Shown: piece after piece, positions 10,615 through 19,576 of the stretch | Position numbering within the stretch: the stretch's first letter is position 1 | Layout of the letters: every line of letters starts with the position of its first letter | From: Clostridiaceae bacterium | GTDB taxonomy: Bacteria; Bacillota; Clostridia; Oscillospirales; QAMX01 | Direction of reading: 5' to 3' | Assembly (NCBI GenBank): GCA_018384365.1 | Contig: JAHAYX010000017.1 | Location: 96,004 to 160,003, forward strand | Length of the DNA: 64,000 nucleotides | Program-made: the position numbers and the translations under genes | The notes under the pieces: generated by a model | Database searches by the model: none | What the model saw: only the letters and a program-made list of their open reading frames with translations | What the model was told of the DNA's origin: nothing

Positions 10615-11898
10615 TTACTTTCTGCCCAGCAGCGCGAACATATTCTTCTTATATTCCTCCACGCCGGGCTGGTCAAACGGGTTCACGCCCTGCATATAGC
10701 CGGAAATCCCGCACGCCGCTTCAAAGAAATAGACCAGCGCGCCGAAGGTTTCCTCATCCGGGCGGTCCGCAACCAGTTCCATGCACGGCACGCCGCCGGA
10801 AATGTGCGCACGGCGGATGCCCTCTGCGGCGCAGGCGAAAATTTCATCATAATCGCGGTCCGCAACATAGTTCAGGCCGTCCTCGTCGGCCTCCACGCGC
10901 GGCACCTTCACGCGGCGCGCGCTCTGCGCAAAGCGCAGTATGGTCTCCTGCAGCATCCGTTCGCCGTCCTGAATGTACTGTCCGAGCGAGTGCAGGTCGG
11001 CCGTCAGCTCGCAGGAGGCCGGGAAAATCCCCAGGCCCTGTTTGCCTTCGCTCTCGCCATACAGCTGCTTCCACCACTCGGCCAGGAAGCGGGTGTTTTC
11101 TCCGGGATAGGAGAGCACCTCCACCTTTTTCCCCTTGCGGTACAGCGCCTGACGCGCCGCCGCATAGATCACCGAGGGATTTTCCGCGGTTTCCGCAAGC
11201 GATTCCGCCATCTGCGCGGCCGCGCCCGCCATCACGCGGGAGATATCAATGCCGGCCGCTGCCATCGGCAGCAGGCCCACCGGCGTCAGCACGCTGTATC
11301 GTCCGCCAACGTCATCCGGAATTACAAACGTTTCATAGCCTTCGCGGTCCGCAATGCCTTTTAAGACGCCGCGGGCACGGTCGGTCGTGCAGAGGATGCG
11401 CGCGCGGGCGCCCTCCTTGCCATAGGTCTCCTCCAGATACGCGCGGAAGATGCGAAAAGCCAGTGCGGGCTCCAGCGTTGTTCCGGATTTCGAGATGACA
11501 TTCACATACAGTTCTTTTCCGCGCACAAGGTCGAGCACCTCGGCAATATCGTCCGCAGAAATGCCGTTTCCGATAAAGTAAATCGCCGGGCCGGCGGTTT
11601 TCGCCTCGTTATGGCGCGGAGAACACAGCAGCTCCAGTGCCGCACGCGCGCCGAGATAGGATCCGCCAATGCCGATCACCACAAAAGCCTGCGCGTGCTC
11701 CCGCACACGCCGTCCTGCGGCCTCGATGCGTGCAAATTCCGCGCGGTCATAGGTTTCCGGCAGACGCAGCCAGCCCAGAAAATCGCTGCCCGCACCGTTT
11801 CCGGCCTTTAATGTGCGCAGGGCCTCCACCGCCGCGGCAGTATCCGGCGTTTCCGTCTCCAGGAAGGGAAGAATGCCGTCAAGTCCGATTCTGATCAT
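10615..11898 (-). CDS. pgi: Glucose-6-phosphate isomerase
   Basis: VIGIGGSYLGARAAL, VISKSGTTLEPA, SLGQYIQDG, NPFDQPGVEEYK. Confidence 0.95.
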   Translation of the reverse strand: MIRIGLDGILPFLETETPDTAAAVEALRTLKAGNGAGSDFLGWLRLPETYDRAEFARIEAAGRRVREHAQAFVVIGIGGSYLGARAALELLCSPRHNEAKTAGPAIYFIGNGISADDIAEVLDLVRGKELYVNVISKSGTTLEPALAFRIFRAYLEETYGKEGARARILCTTDRARGVLKGIADREGYETFVIPDDVGGRYSVLTPVGLLPMAAAGIDISRVMAGAAAQMAESLAETAENPSVIYAAARQALYRKGKKVEVLSYPGENTRFLAEWWKQLYGESEGKQGLGIFPASCELTADLHSLGQYIQDGERMLQETILRFAQSARRVKVPRVEADEDGLNYVADRDYDEIFACAAEGIRRAHISGGVPCMELVADRPDEETFGALVYFFEAACGISGYMQGVNPFDQPGVEEYKKNMFALLGRK

Positions 11899-11918
11899 AC
11901 GAATATCACCAAGCTTCC

Positions 11919-13199
11919 TTATGTATTTATAAGCGCGGCAACCGCCGAGCCAATCAGCGTGGCGTCATCAGCCTTCACAATCTCACAGTGAAAGCCAAGT
12001 TCGCCGCGCAGGAATGTATCCAGATACTGTTCCAGCTTCGGGCGGAACAGAGGCGCCTTGTAAAAGGTCGTGCCCTCTGCAACAATGCCGACCGGATGCG
12101 CCGGGTCATGTCCCTGCCCTGTCTGAGTCAGGATAGCCGCGAAATTCACCGCGGTAATGCGCGCCGCGCGGTCAAAGCAATCCTCAACCAAGGCAAAAAG
12201 CACTGCATGATCGTCCGGCGCGGCAAAAAACTGCGCCAAAACGCCCTTTCCTTCCACGAAATCCGAAATTTCGATCATGTTGTAAACGCGTTCCATGTCA
12301 TAGGCCGCCGTGAGCCGTTCGGAGAACAGCCCCTCGCGCACCGCGCCGCGCACGGTCCGCGTGATCAGCTCGCCCAGATAGGCGCCGGAGATCATTTTTT
12401 CCGTCAGATGGTCGCCGGGATTCTGCGAAGCCGCATCGAGTTCGCAGTCATAGTCGCCGCGCGGGAAGCCGCTGTAACAGCCGCTTTCCAGATTCACGGC
12501 CATGGTACCCGTGCCGCCGCCGATTTTCGGAATTTCGGCCATGTTTTCCAGATAGCAGGTATTCGTACCCGTGCCCAGAATAAAGCCGATGGTCCCCGCG
12601 TATTCGCGGTTTTCATAGCCGATGCCGCAGAGCATGGTCGCGACCGTGTCATTGAGCACGATGAACTGTTTCGGCGCCGCACCGCGTGCCGCCAGGGCGG
12701 CATTGATGCCCTCGCCGATCAGACGGCCGCCGGCATCCGGGATGGAAACTTCTTTGGAAAAGGCCAGAATCCGGCCATCCCGGTTCGGCAGGATCTCCGT
12801 CGGGAAGGAAAAGCAAAAACCCACCCGTTCCGACACGTCCGCGTATTCCAGGATAAATCCGGCCAGCGCGTCAAAAAATGCGTCGCAGGTGATTTCTCCC
12901 TGCGTGCCGGGCATGGGGAATTTCTGAAAGCCCTCCACCACGGGAGAACCAAGGTCGTCGAAATGTACGGCGGCAATGCGGAAATTGGTTCCGCCGGCGT
13001 CCATCACAATCACCGCCTGCTCGCGCGGCACCTGGCGCCCGCCGGAAAGATAGGTCGGGATCATCATCAGCGAGGAAGGATGCCCCGCAAGCCCGTCCCG
13101 CATGGCGCGCAGGAACTCGCCCGTACAGCGCAGCAGCGGAATACCGCTGGCTGCCATGTTATGCCGTTTTAAAAAAGCTTCCACTTTATTGAAATGCAT
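11919..13199 (-). CDS. Hexokinase, eukaryotic-type family
   Basis: MIPTYLSGG, VIVMDAGGTNFRIA, FCFSFPTEI, VLNDTVATMLCGIGY, GFILGTGTNTCYLE; start MHFNKVEAFLKRH. Confidence 0.9.
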   Translation of the reverse strand: MHFNKVEAFLKRHNMAASGIPLLRCTGEFLRAMRDGLAGHPSSLMMIPTYLSGGRQVPREQAVIVMDAGGTNFRIAAVHFDDLGSPVVEGFQKFPMPGTQGEITCDAFFDALAGFILEYADVSERVGFCFSFPTEILPNRDGRILAFSKEVSIPDAGGRLIGEGINAALAARGAAPKQFIVLNDTVATMLCGIGYENREYAGTIGFILGTGTNTCYLENMAEIPKIGGGTGTMAVNLESGCYSGFPRGDYDCELDAASQNPGDHLTEKMISGAYLGELITRTVRGAVREGLFSERLTAAYDMERVYNMIEISDFVEGKGVLAQFFAAPDDHAVLFALVEDCFDRAARITAVNFAAILTQTGQGHDPAHPVGIVAEGTTFYKAPLFRPKLEQYLDTFLRGELGFHCEIVKADDATLIGSAVAALINT

Positions 13200-13574
13200 A
13201 ATGATCACCTGAATTTCCGAAATTTCTTTCACAAAGCGCAGTCCGCAAAAGCCGGCTGCAAAATGTCCGGCACGCCACAGCACGGTTTCCCGGCGTCTTC
13301 CGGACCGGCGGCGGGCAGAACGATCCGTGTTTCCCGGCGAAAAAGAATCTTTTGGGAAGGGTTAGCGGGTTTCATGTATAGTATACACTAAAATTTCCCG
13401 TTCGTCTATCAAAATTATGGTCTTTTTGTTGAAAATCTGCCGGTCAGTTTCCACAATTTTTTGCACAATGTCAAAAAAATAGTGCTTATACTTTCCGGCG
13501 TGCGCCGTATACTATCTCAGACGGTGAAAGAAAACCGTCTGAGCTTGATTCGGCATATGGAAGGAGACCGGAAC

Positions 13575-13760
13575 ATGGCAAATCTGACTTCCAAAGAGGC
13601 AACTGCCCTGGAGGAGCAGCTTGGCAGCGAGCAGGTGCTGGTTGCAAAATACCGGGGCATGGCGGCAATGTGCACGGACGCGGTGATCAAGACCAAGCTG
13701 GAGCAGATCGCTTCGCGTCACCAGCAGCATTACGACCGCATCGTCGGTTATCTGAAGTAA
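13575..13760 (+). CDS. Small CotF-like spore coat-associated protein (61 aa)
   Basis: MANLTSKEATALEEQLGSEQVLVAKYRGMAAMCTDAVIKTKLEQIASRHQQHYDRIVGYLK; AAGGAG RBS. Confidence 0.6.
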   Translation: MANLTSKEATALEEQLGSEQVLVAKYRGMAAMCTDAVIKTKLEQIASRHQQHYDRIVGYLK

Positions 13761-13773
13761 GGAGGAACCCAAA

Positions 13774-14040
13774 ATGGCCAATAACGTGATCAATATGAGC
13801 GAACGCGACATTTTGGATGACTTTCTCTCCTCGCAGAAATTCATTGCGGACACGTATAACACCTGGGCGGGCGAATGCGTGAACGCCAATCTGCGCGACG
13901 ACTTTCTGTGCATCCTGAAGGAGGAGCACGACATCCAGTCGGAGCTTTTCACCGAAATGCAGAACCACGGCTGGTATCAAACAAAACCGGTCGAACAAAC
14001 GGAGCTGGATAAGCTCCGTCAGAAATTCGGCTGCTGCTGA
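13774..14040 (+). CDS. Spore coat protein (CotF family, 88 aa)
   Basis: MSERDILDDFLSSQKFIADTYNTWAGECVNANLRDDFLCILKEEHDIQSELFTEMQNHGWYQ. Confidence 0.8.
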   Translation: MANNVINMSERDILDDFLSSQKFIADTYNTWAGECVNANLRDDFLCILKEEHDIQSELFTEMQNHGWYQTKPVEQTELDKLRQKFGCC

Positions 14041-14051
14041 AAAAAAACACA

Positions 14052-14085
14052 CCCCGCAGGGAGGTTTTCCTGCGGGGCCTCTTTC
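14052..14085 (+). terminator. Rho-independent terminator
   Basis: ccccgcagg-gaggtttt-cctgcgggg then T-rich tract. Confidence 0.8.
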
Positions 14086-14101
14086 CTTTTGCCGCACGGC
14101 G

Positions 14102-14836
14102 TCAGCGCATTTTCAAAGCGGAAACCACGCGGATCACGTCCTCGTGAAAAATCAGCTCCGCTTCGCCGTCATAGGAAGTTTCCGACTTATTGATGAGCAC
14201 CAGATGCTCTCCGCGGAAATAGCGTACATACATCGCCGCGGGATACACCACCAGCGACGTGCCGATCACCAGCATGGCGTCCGCCGCGCGGATAGCGGCG
14301 ATGGCGCGTGCAACGACCTGTTCGTCCAGCGGCTCCTCGTACAGCACCACGTCCGGGCGTATGATCCCGCCGCAGTCCGGGCAATGCGGCACGCCTGCGG
14401 GCAGTACGGCCTCCATACCGAAGTGCCGGCCGCAGCGCATACAGGTGTTGCGCAGCGCGCTGCCGTGCAGCTCCAGCACCGTTGTGCTGCCGGCCGCCTG
14501 ATGCAGCCCGTCAATATTCTGCGTCACCACCGTGATATGCCGTTCGTCCGACTCCATACCTGCAATATAGTAATGCGCCGCATTCGGTTTTGCGTCCGGA
14601 TACAGCATTTTGGACTGATAAAATTCGTAAAACAGGTCAGGATGCGCCAGAAAGAAGGAATGGGAAACGATTTCCTCCGGTGCATACTGTCCGTCACCCA
14701 TGCGGTATATCCCGTTTTCCGAGCGAAAATCCGGTATACCGGAGGGGCAGCTGATCCCCGCGCCCGTGAAAACGCACAGGTTTTTGCTTTCATCTATGAT
14801 CTGCCGCAGCCGTTCAATTTTTGTCAAACTTGTCAA
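14102..14836 (-). CDS. NAD-dependent protein deacylase, SIR2 family
   Basis: CVFTGAGISCPSGIPDFRSENGIY, TQNIDGLHQAAG, CxxC..CxxC zinc site, IGTSLVVYPA; probable TTG start after AGAAGG. Confidence 0.92.
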   Translation of the reverse strand: MTSLTKIERLRQIIDESKNLCVFTGAGISCPSGIPDFRSENGIYRMGDGQYAPEEIVSHSFFLAHPDLFYEFYQSKMLYPDAKPNAAHYYIAGMESDERHITVVTQNIDGLHQAAGSTTVLELHGSALRNTCMRCGRHFGMEAVLPAGVPHCPDCGGIIRPDVVLYEEPLDEQVVARAIAAIRAADAMLVIGTSLVVYPAAMYVRYFRGEHLVLINKSETSYDGEAELIFHEDVIRVVSALKMR

Positions 14837-14979
14837 CCATCCTTCTGATAGCCTCGGCCGTTTTTTGCCGGTTAGGATTGCAGGGTTATTATACAGCAGA
14901 TCTTTTTCTTTGAAAAGATGATTTTTCCATTTTTTGCGGACGCAGCGCCTTTTTCCTCCGCCGCCGGAGCCATGGAAGC

Positions 14980-15016
14980 AAAAAAATCCCGTTTCGAAAA
15001 CTCGAAACGGGATTTT
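14980..15016 (-). terminator. Rho-independent terminator
   Basis: aaaaaatcccgtttcgaaaactcgaaacgggatttt. Confidence 0.85.
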
Positions 15017-15031
15017 GGCCTTCAAAACCGC

Positions 15032-16945
15032 TTATTTTTTGAAATATCTCTTGTTGAAACGGAAGGGTGCCTCGTATGCGGTGCAGTCGCGGGCCGCTAC
15101 GAACTCCTGCACAGCCGTCAGGTCGAGCTGTTCCTTCTGGGTCAGATCATACACCTGCTCCAGTGTATCGTCGCCCACCGTGAATTTCATGGTCAGCTTC
15201 ATGCTGTCCATGCAGACATCGTAATCGATGTCGCACATCTTGCCGTTCTTGTCCCAGCCATGCAGCAGACGGGCGGAACGCATATCCAGACGCTCGTAAA
15301 TCTCGTTGTTGCGCTCAATGCTGATGCAGTACTTCTCGTTGAAGGAACCGGCGCCCAGAATGTTGCCGTCCGCTTCGTTATTGTCGGTCGGCATGACATA
15401 GCCGCGGCCGCAGTCGGCAATGATGTTGTTCATCACTTTGTGGCCATAACCAAGCGGGCCGTGACCGTTGCAGATACGGATCGGGTCGCCCCAGTTCAGG
15501 AACACGCCTGCGCCGTCAAGGCCCAGCATGATGTTCGAATCGGTGATCAGACGGTCACTGTCGTGCTGATAGAAGCCGTGGCCGCCGCCGGAGGTGCGCT
15601 GCGGGATGGAACCGGTCGGATCCGCGCCGCCGTTGATGATGATATTATGGTCCGTGCGGCAGGGGATGTCGGTCGCCTCGATGAAGATGGCGCCCATGAC
15701 CATGCTCTTACAGCCGATGATCGTGTTATAGCAGATACGCTCGTTGGCATTTGCATAGTCGGTCCAGATGCCCGGGCCGTAGCCGTTGTTGGTGATGACG
15801 TTATAACGAATCAGGCCGTCATGCACGCCGTGGACCTTGATCGCGCCGGACTCGTAGTTATATTCGATATCGTGCCAGCCGTTGTGGTCCAGCACATTGC
15901 CTTCCATCAGGATACCGTAGTTTTTGCCAAGACCCGCAATGCCGCAGACACCGCAATGGCTGACATAGTTGCGGCGCACGATCATGTGCGTCTCGCGCTG
16001 GATATCGCGCTTGCGCATCGGCGACTCGTTGCCGATGTCGATGCCGAGGCCGTTTGCCCAGCGGACCTTGTTGTCCTCGATGATCCAGTGATGGCCGCAG
16101 TGCGCAGACAGTGCGCCCTTCTGGGAGCCCGGGCAGCCGTTTCCGACAAACTCAAACTCCAGTCCCTTCACGCGGATATAGCCCAGATCGTCGCAGATCG
16201 GGGAGAAGAGCTGATCGCGGCAGGTATAGGTAATCTTATGATCGCGGGGATCGCCGTCGTCCTTCAGACGGATAATGAATTTATAACCGGAGTCCTCTAC
16301 CCAATAGGAGCCCGGAACCTGGGAAAGCTGGTGGGAGAAGTTCACCTGCCACAGCGGTTCGCCGTCCACCATGATCATGCCGCGGCGCTTCAGGAAGGGC
16401 TGCCAGTCCTTCTCGCGCGGGAGATACTCAAACCAGAATTCACAGCCGCCGAAGGGCTGGCTGGCGCAGTTCACCATGGCAAAGGGATTGATCTTGTCGA
16501 AATCATCGCGCTCGAAGGTACCCTGCCAGCATTTTGCATTCTCATCATAGTCCGCGGTGTAGTTATAATACGCACCCAGGCCGATGGTCTGATATTCGCA
16601 CTGATCGGTAAAGCCGTTTTTATATTCCTTTGCGCCGGTCAGAATCACGCGCTCGCCGGGAGCGGCCTCATAGCTGATCATGCTCTTCGGGCAGTTGCCG
16701 CCGCGTACAGGACGTACGAATTCATCGTACACGCCGCCGCCGATCACAACGCGCTCGCCGGGAGCCAGCACTTCTGCCGCCTTGGAGATCGTGGCAAACG
16801 GAGCCTCGGCCGTGCCGGGGTTGTCGTCGGACGCGCCGGGCGCCTTGGAAACATAATAGGTTTTGGTAAACTCAGTTTCGATATCCCAGAACTCAAAATT
16901 TCTGCCGTCCGGGAGAATGGAATACTGATCGTTTTGGTAATTCAT
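15032..16945 (-). CDS. Right-handed parallel beta-helix protein (probable carbohydrate-active enzyme)
   Basis: YYVSKAPGASDDNPGTAEAPFATISKAAEVLAPGERVVIGGGVYDEFV start followed by repeated N-x-I/x-N helix rungs; GGAGGGG RBS. Confidence 0.75.
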   Translation of the reverse strand: MNYQNDQYSILPDGRNFEFWDIETEFTKTYYVSKAPGASDDNPGTAEAPFATISKAAEVLAPGERVVIGGGVYDEFVRPVRGGNCPKSMISYEAAPGERVILTGAKEYKNGFTDQCEYQTIGLGAYYNYTADYDENAKCWQGTFERDDFDKINPFAMVNCASQPFGGCEFWFEYLPREKDWQPFLKRRGMIMVDGEPLWQVNFSHQLSQVPGSYWVEDSGYKFIIRLKDDGDPRDHKITYTCRDQLFSPICDDLGYIRVKGLEFEFVGNGCPGSQKGALSAHCGHHWIIEDNKVRWANGLGIDIGNESPMRKRDIQRETHMIVRRNYVSHCGVCGIAGLGKNYGILMEGNVLDHNGWHDIEYNYESGAIKVHGVHDGLIRYNVITNNGYGPGIWTDYANANERICYNTIIGCKSMVMGAIFIEATDIPCRTDHNIIINGGADPTGSIPQRTSGGGHGFYQHDSDRLITDSNIMLGLDGAGVFLNWGDPIRICNGHGPLGYGHKVMNNIIADCGRGYVMPTDNNEADGNILGAGSFNEKYCISIERNNEIYERLDMRSARLLHGWDKNGKMCDIDYDVCMDSMKLTMKFTVGDDTLEQVYDLTQKEQLDLTAVQEFVAARDCTAYEAPFRFNKRYFKK

Positions 16946-16966
16946 AGTTCCCCTCCTGCAAATAAA

Positions 16967-17005
16967 TACCGTATGGTGTCTTTGGTACAAAGATACCATA
17001 CGGTA
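16967..17005. promoter_or_regulatory. 39-bp inverted repeat upstream of the beta-helix gene (operator or leader hairpin)
   Basis: taccgtatggtgtcttt-ggtac-aaagataccatacggta; 16 of 17 arm positions complementary. Confidence 0.6.
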
Positions 17006-17073
17006 ACGAATTTCTCAAGTTCCTTTGTGAAGGATGCTAATATTTTCAAAAAACAAACACAATTCCGGCAAAC

Positions 17074-18147
17074 TCAGAGAATCAATAACTCTTTTGGTGC
17101 GCGGGTGAAATTCCGGCAGCCGTCCGCCGTCAGAACCACGAAATCCTCGATACGCACGCCGAATTTACCCGGGATGTAAATGCCCGGCTCAATCGTCACG
17201 ACCACGCCCTCGGGCAGGGGGTTCGGGTTGGTCGGCTGTGCGCCGAGACCGTCGTGCACGTCGATGCCCAGGCTGTGGCCCAGACTGTGGCCGAAATATT
17301 CGCCATAGCCTGCGCCCGCGATGATATCCGCCGCAACTTTATGCAGCTCGGAACCGATCACGCCCGCATGGGCCGCCGCAATACCGGCCTCCTGCGCACG
17401 CAGAACGGTGTCATACACCCTGCGCTGCTCGTCCGACACATGGCCGACGGCAACCGTGCGTGTCATATCGGAGCAATAACCGCCCCACAGCGCGCCGAAG
17501 TCCATCGTGATAAAATCGCCGTCGCGGATCACGCGCGGGCCGGGTACGCCGTGGCACAGCGAGCCGTTTTCGCCGGACACCACGATCGTATCAAAGGAAC
17601 AGGCGGTGGCGCCGCCCAGGCGCATCTGATAATCCAGCTCTGCCGCGATATCGCACTCGCGTACGCCGGGTTTGATGCGCTCTAAAATCTTGTCAAATGC
17701 CTCCTCGGCAATCCGCTGCGCTTTTTCAATGCGCTCCAGCTCAAAATCGTGCTTGCAGTGACGCAGGCGCGCCAGCAGCCCGTCCTCCGGCACGAGCTTC
17801 GCGGTCAGCTTTTCCGCATAGGCGCAGTAAGCGGCATAGCTCATGGCATCCGCCTCAAAGGCCAGGGTATCAATGCCCTCCTCGCGGCAGAATTCGTTGA
17901 TAATATCGGTATAAGTATGGCTGTTGGTCATCATAACCAGCTCAAAACCGCGGATTTTTGCACCGGCGTCCTCAAAATAGCGGAAGTCGGTGGCAAACAC
18001 CGCGCGCCGCGCGGAAATCAGCGCGACACCCGCCGACGAGTGGAAGCCCGTTGCGTAAAAACGGTTCTGCGGCGAGGTGAGCAGCACAGCGCCGTACGGT
18101 GCGTCCGCCAAAGCACGGATAATTCCCCTGCAATTTTCTTCAAACAT
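17074..18147 (-). CDS. M24 family Xaa-Pro aminopeptidase
   Basis: FDTIVVSGENGSLCHGVPGPRVIRDGDFITMDFGALWGGYCSDMTRT, FGHSLGHSLGIDVHD, VVTIEPGIYIPG. Confidence 0.92.
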   Translation of the reverse strand: MFEENCRGIIRALADAPYGAVLLTSPQNRFYATGFHSSAGVALISARRAVFATDFRYFEDAGAKIRGFELVMMTNSHTYTDIINEFCREEGIDTLAFEADAMSYAAYCAYAEKLTAKLVPEDGLLARLRHCKHDFELERIEKAQRIAEEAFDKILERIKPGVRECDIAAELDYQMRLGGATACSFDTIVVSGENGSLCHGVPGPRVIRDGDFITMDFGALWGGYCSDMTRTVAVGHVSDEQRRVYDTVLRAQEAGIAAAHAGVIGSELHKVAADIIAGAGYGEYFGHSLGHSLGIDVHDGLGAQPTNPNPLPEGVVVTIEPGIYIPGKFGVRIEDFVVLTADGCRNFTRAPKELLIL

Positions 18148-18149
18148 CT

Positions 18150-18641
18150 TTATTTCCTCCGTTTCCGGTCCACAGCGCGCTCCAAAGCGCGTTTGAGCCT
18201 GAAAAATAATCCGGTTTCCATCACGACCGGCTCCGTCAGGATACACGGTACGTGATGACAGGACGCCGCAAGCACGTCCGTAAACAGCTGATCGCCGACC
18301 AGCACAGCCTGCTCGCGCGGCACGCCCAGTTTGTCGATTGCGCGGTCGATGCCGCGGCCAAAGGGCTTCCCGCTTTTCGGTACAAAATCCACGCCGAACG
18401 GGCGGCAAAACGGTTCCACCCGCTCCCGCGAATTGTTGGAAACAATCACGACCGGGATGCCCGCTTCCCGCATCGCGGCCAGCCACGCCGCGCCGTCGGG
18501 CGTCGGATGCACATCATCCGGGAGCGCCAGCGTATTATCCAGATCCACAATCACGCCGCGGGCGCCCAGTTCCCGCAGGAATTCCGGCGTCACTTCGCGG
18601 ATCCCTGCCGCCCGGCGGTCCGGCGTCAATCCATGCGCCAC
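18150..18641 (-). CDS. YqeG family HAD-IIIA phosphatase
   Basis: VIVDLDNTLALPDD, VIVSNNSRERVE, GKPFGRGIDRAI, VGDQLFTDVLA; GTG start with GGAGGTG RBS favoured. Confidence 0.88.
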   Translation of the reverse strand: MAHGLTPDRRAAGIREVTPEFLRELGARGVIVDLDNTLALPDDVHPTPDGAAWLAAMREAGIPVVIVSNNSRERVEPFCRPFGVDFVPKSGKPFGRGIDRAIDKLGVPREQAVLVGDQLFTDVLAASCHHVPCILTEPVVMETGLFFRLKRALERAVDRKRRK

Positions 18642-18764
18642 GGCGCCACCTCCCGTCATAAAATCAATGGTGCCCGCGTAAAGATAAGCAGGACACAAAG
18701 TGGGACAGCATGGTCCCGCGGTTATTATATCACAAACCGGCTGACAGGGAAAGAGGGTTTCGCC

Positions 18765-19520
18765 ATGAGAACGGACAGGATCACACTCGCAGTCACAGCC
18801 GCAGAGGTGGCAGAGTGCAGGGGGCTCGGCCTGCGTCTTGCGTATCTGGCCTACCGGCTTTCGCCCTCCGGCCTTCTTCTGAGAAGCAGCGCGCTGGGGC
18901 AGATTTCCGGCGGCGTGATGGTCATCATGGGCGGCGCGCCGCCGTTTGCCGATGCCGCCGTTTTGGCGGAGGCCATTGCCGCGGAGTGCACCGCCGGACA
19001 CTGCGAAGGGGTTTACCTCGACTTCGACGAGCGTACGCCGGCCGCGCAGCGCCTGATCGAAACGCTCGCGCCCCGTCTGGCCGGGCGCGGCGCGGTGCTT
19101 TATACCAACCCCGCGCTCGATACCGGCGGCGTGACGGTGCTTTCCTCCAGCGAGGTGACAGGCGGATCCTTTGCGCTGTACGTGCGCAGCCTGACGGAGC
19201 GCTTCGGAGAGCGTACGGCGCTGGAAATCGTGCCGCTGTGCATGGATTTCACGCTGCCCTCCGCCGGACAGGGCGACGCCATCACGCAGGAGCGGCTCGC
19301 TGAGCTGCTCGACAGCGGTCTGATGAGCTATTATTCCCGCGATCTGGCCGCAAAATATTTCACCTGGCAAAGTCCGGAAGGCATGACGCACTTTGTGCTC
19401 TACGACGACGCCTACACCATCCGCGAAAAGCTGGAAACCGCAGAGCGCGAGGGCGCGCGCGAGTTTTTTCTTCCCTACACGCGGCTGCGCGGGGAGCTTC
19501 CGGAGATTCTGGGCGTATAA
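18765..19520 (+). CDS. Hypothetical protein, possibly a divergent GH18-like TIM barrel
   Basis: GVYLDFDE strand and C-terminal HFVLYDDAYTIREKLETAEREGAREFFLPY resemble the catalytic strand and strand 8 of GH18 barrels. Confidence 0.45.
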   Translation: MRTDRITLAVTAAEVAECRGLGLRLAYLAYRLSPSGLLLRSSALGQISGGVMVIMGGAPPFADAAVLAEAIAAECTAGHCEGVYLDFDERTPAAQRLIETLAPRLAGRGAVLYTNPALDTGGVTVLSSSEVTGGSFALYVRSLTERFGERTALEIVPLCMDFTLPSAGQGDAITQERLAELLDSGLMSYYSRDLAAKYFTWQSPEGMTHFVLYDDAYTIREKLETAEREGAREFFLPYTRLRGELPEILGV

Positions 19521-19540
19521 TTCCGCCGCACACGGCACAT

Positions 19541-19572
19541 CCTAAACCAGATACCGCGACCGGTTTAGGAGG
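19541..19572 (+). promoter_or_regulatory. RBS-overlapping hairpin upstream of tepA-like gene
   Basis: tcctaaacc-(13 nt)-ggtttagga where the 3' arm overlaps the aggagg RBS. Confidence 0.5.
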
Positions 19573-19576
19573 AACT

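Noticed and set aside
14918-17179. 753-aa plus-strand ORF
   Set aside because: Antisense shadow of the beta-helix gene; no family motifs
18695-18735. T-box-like string (atggtcccgcggt) in the yqeG / GH18-like intergenic region
   Set aside because: Only a partial match to TGGNACCGCG; no specifier stem or terminator helix and no amino-acid-related gene downstream
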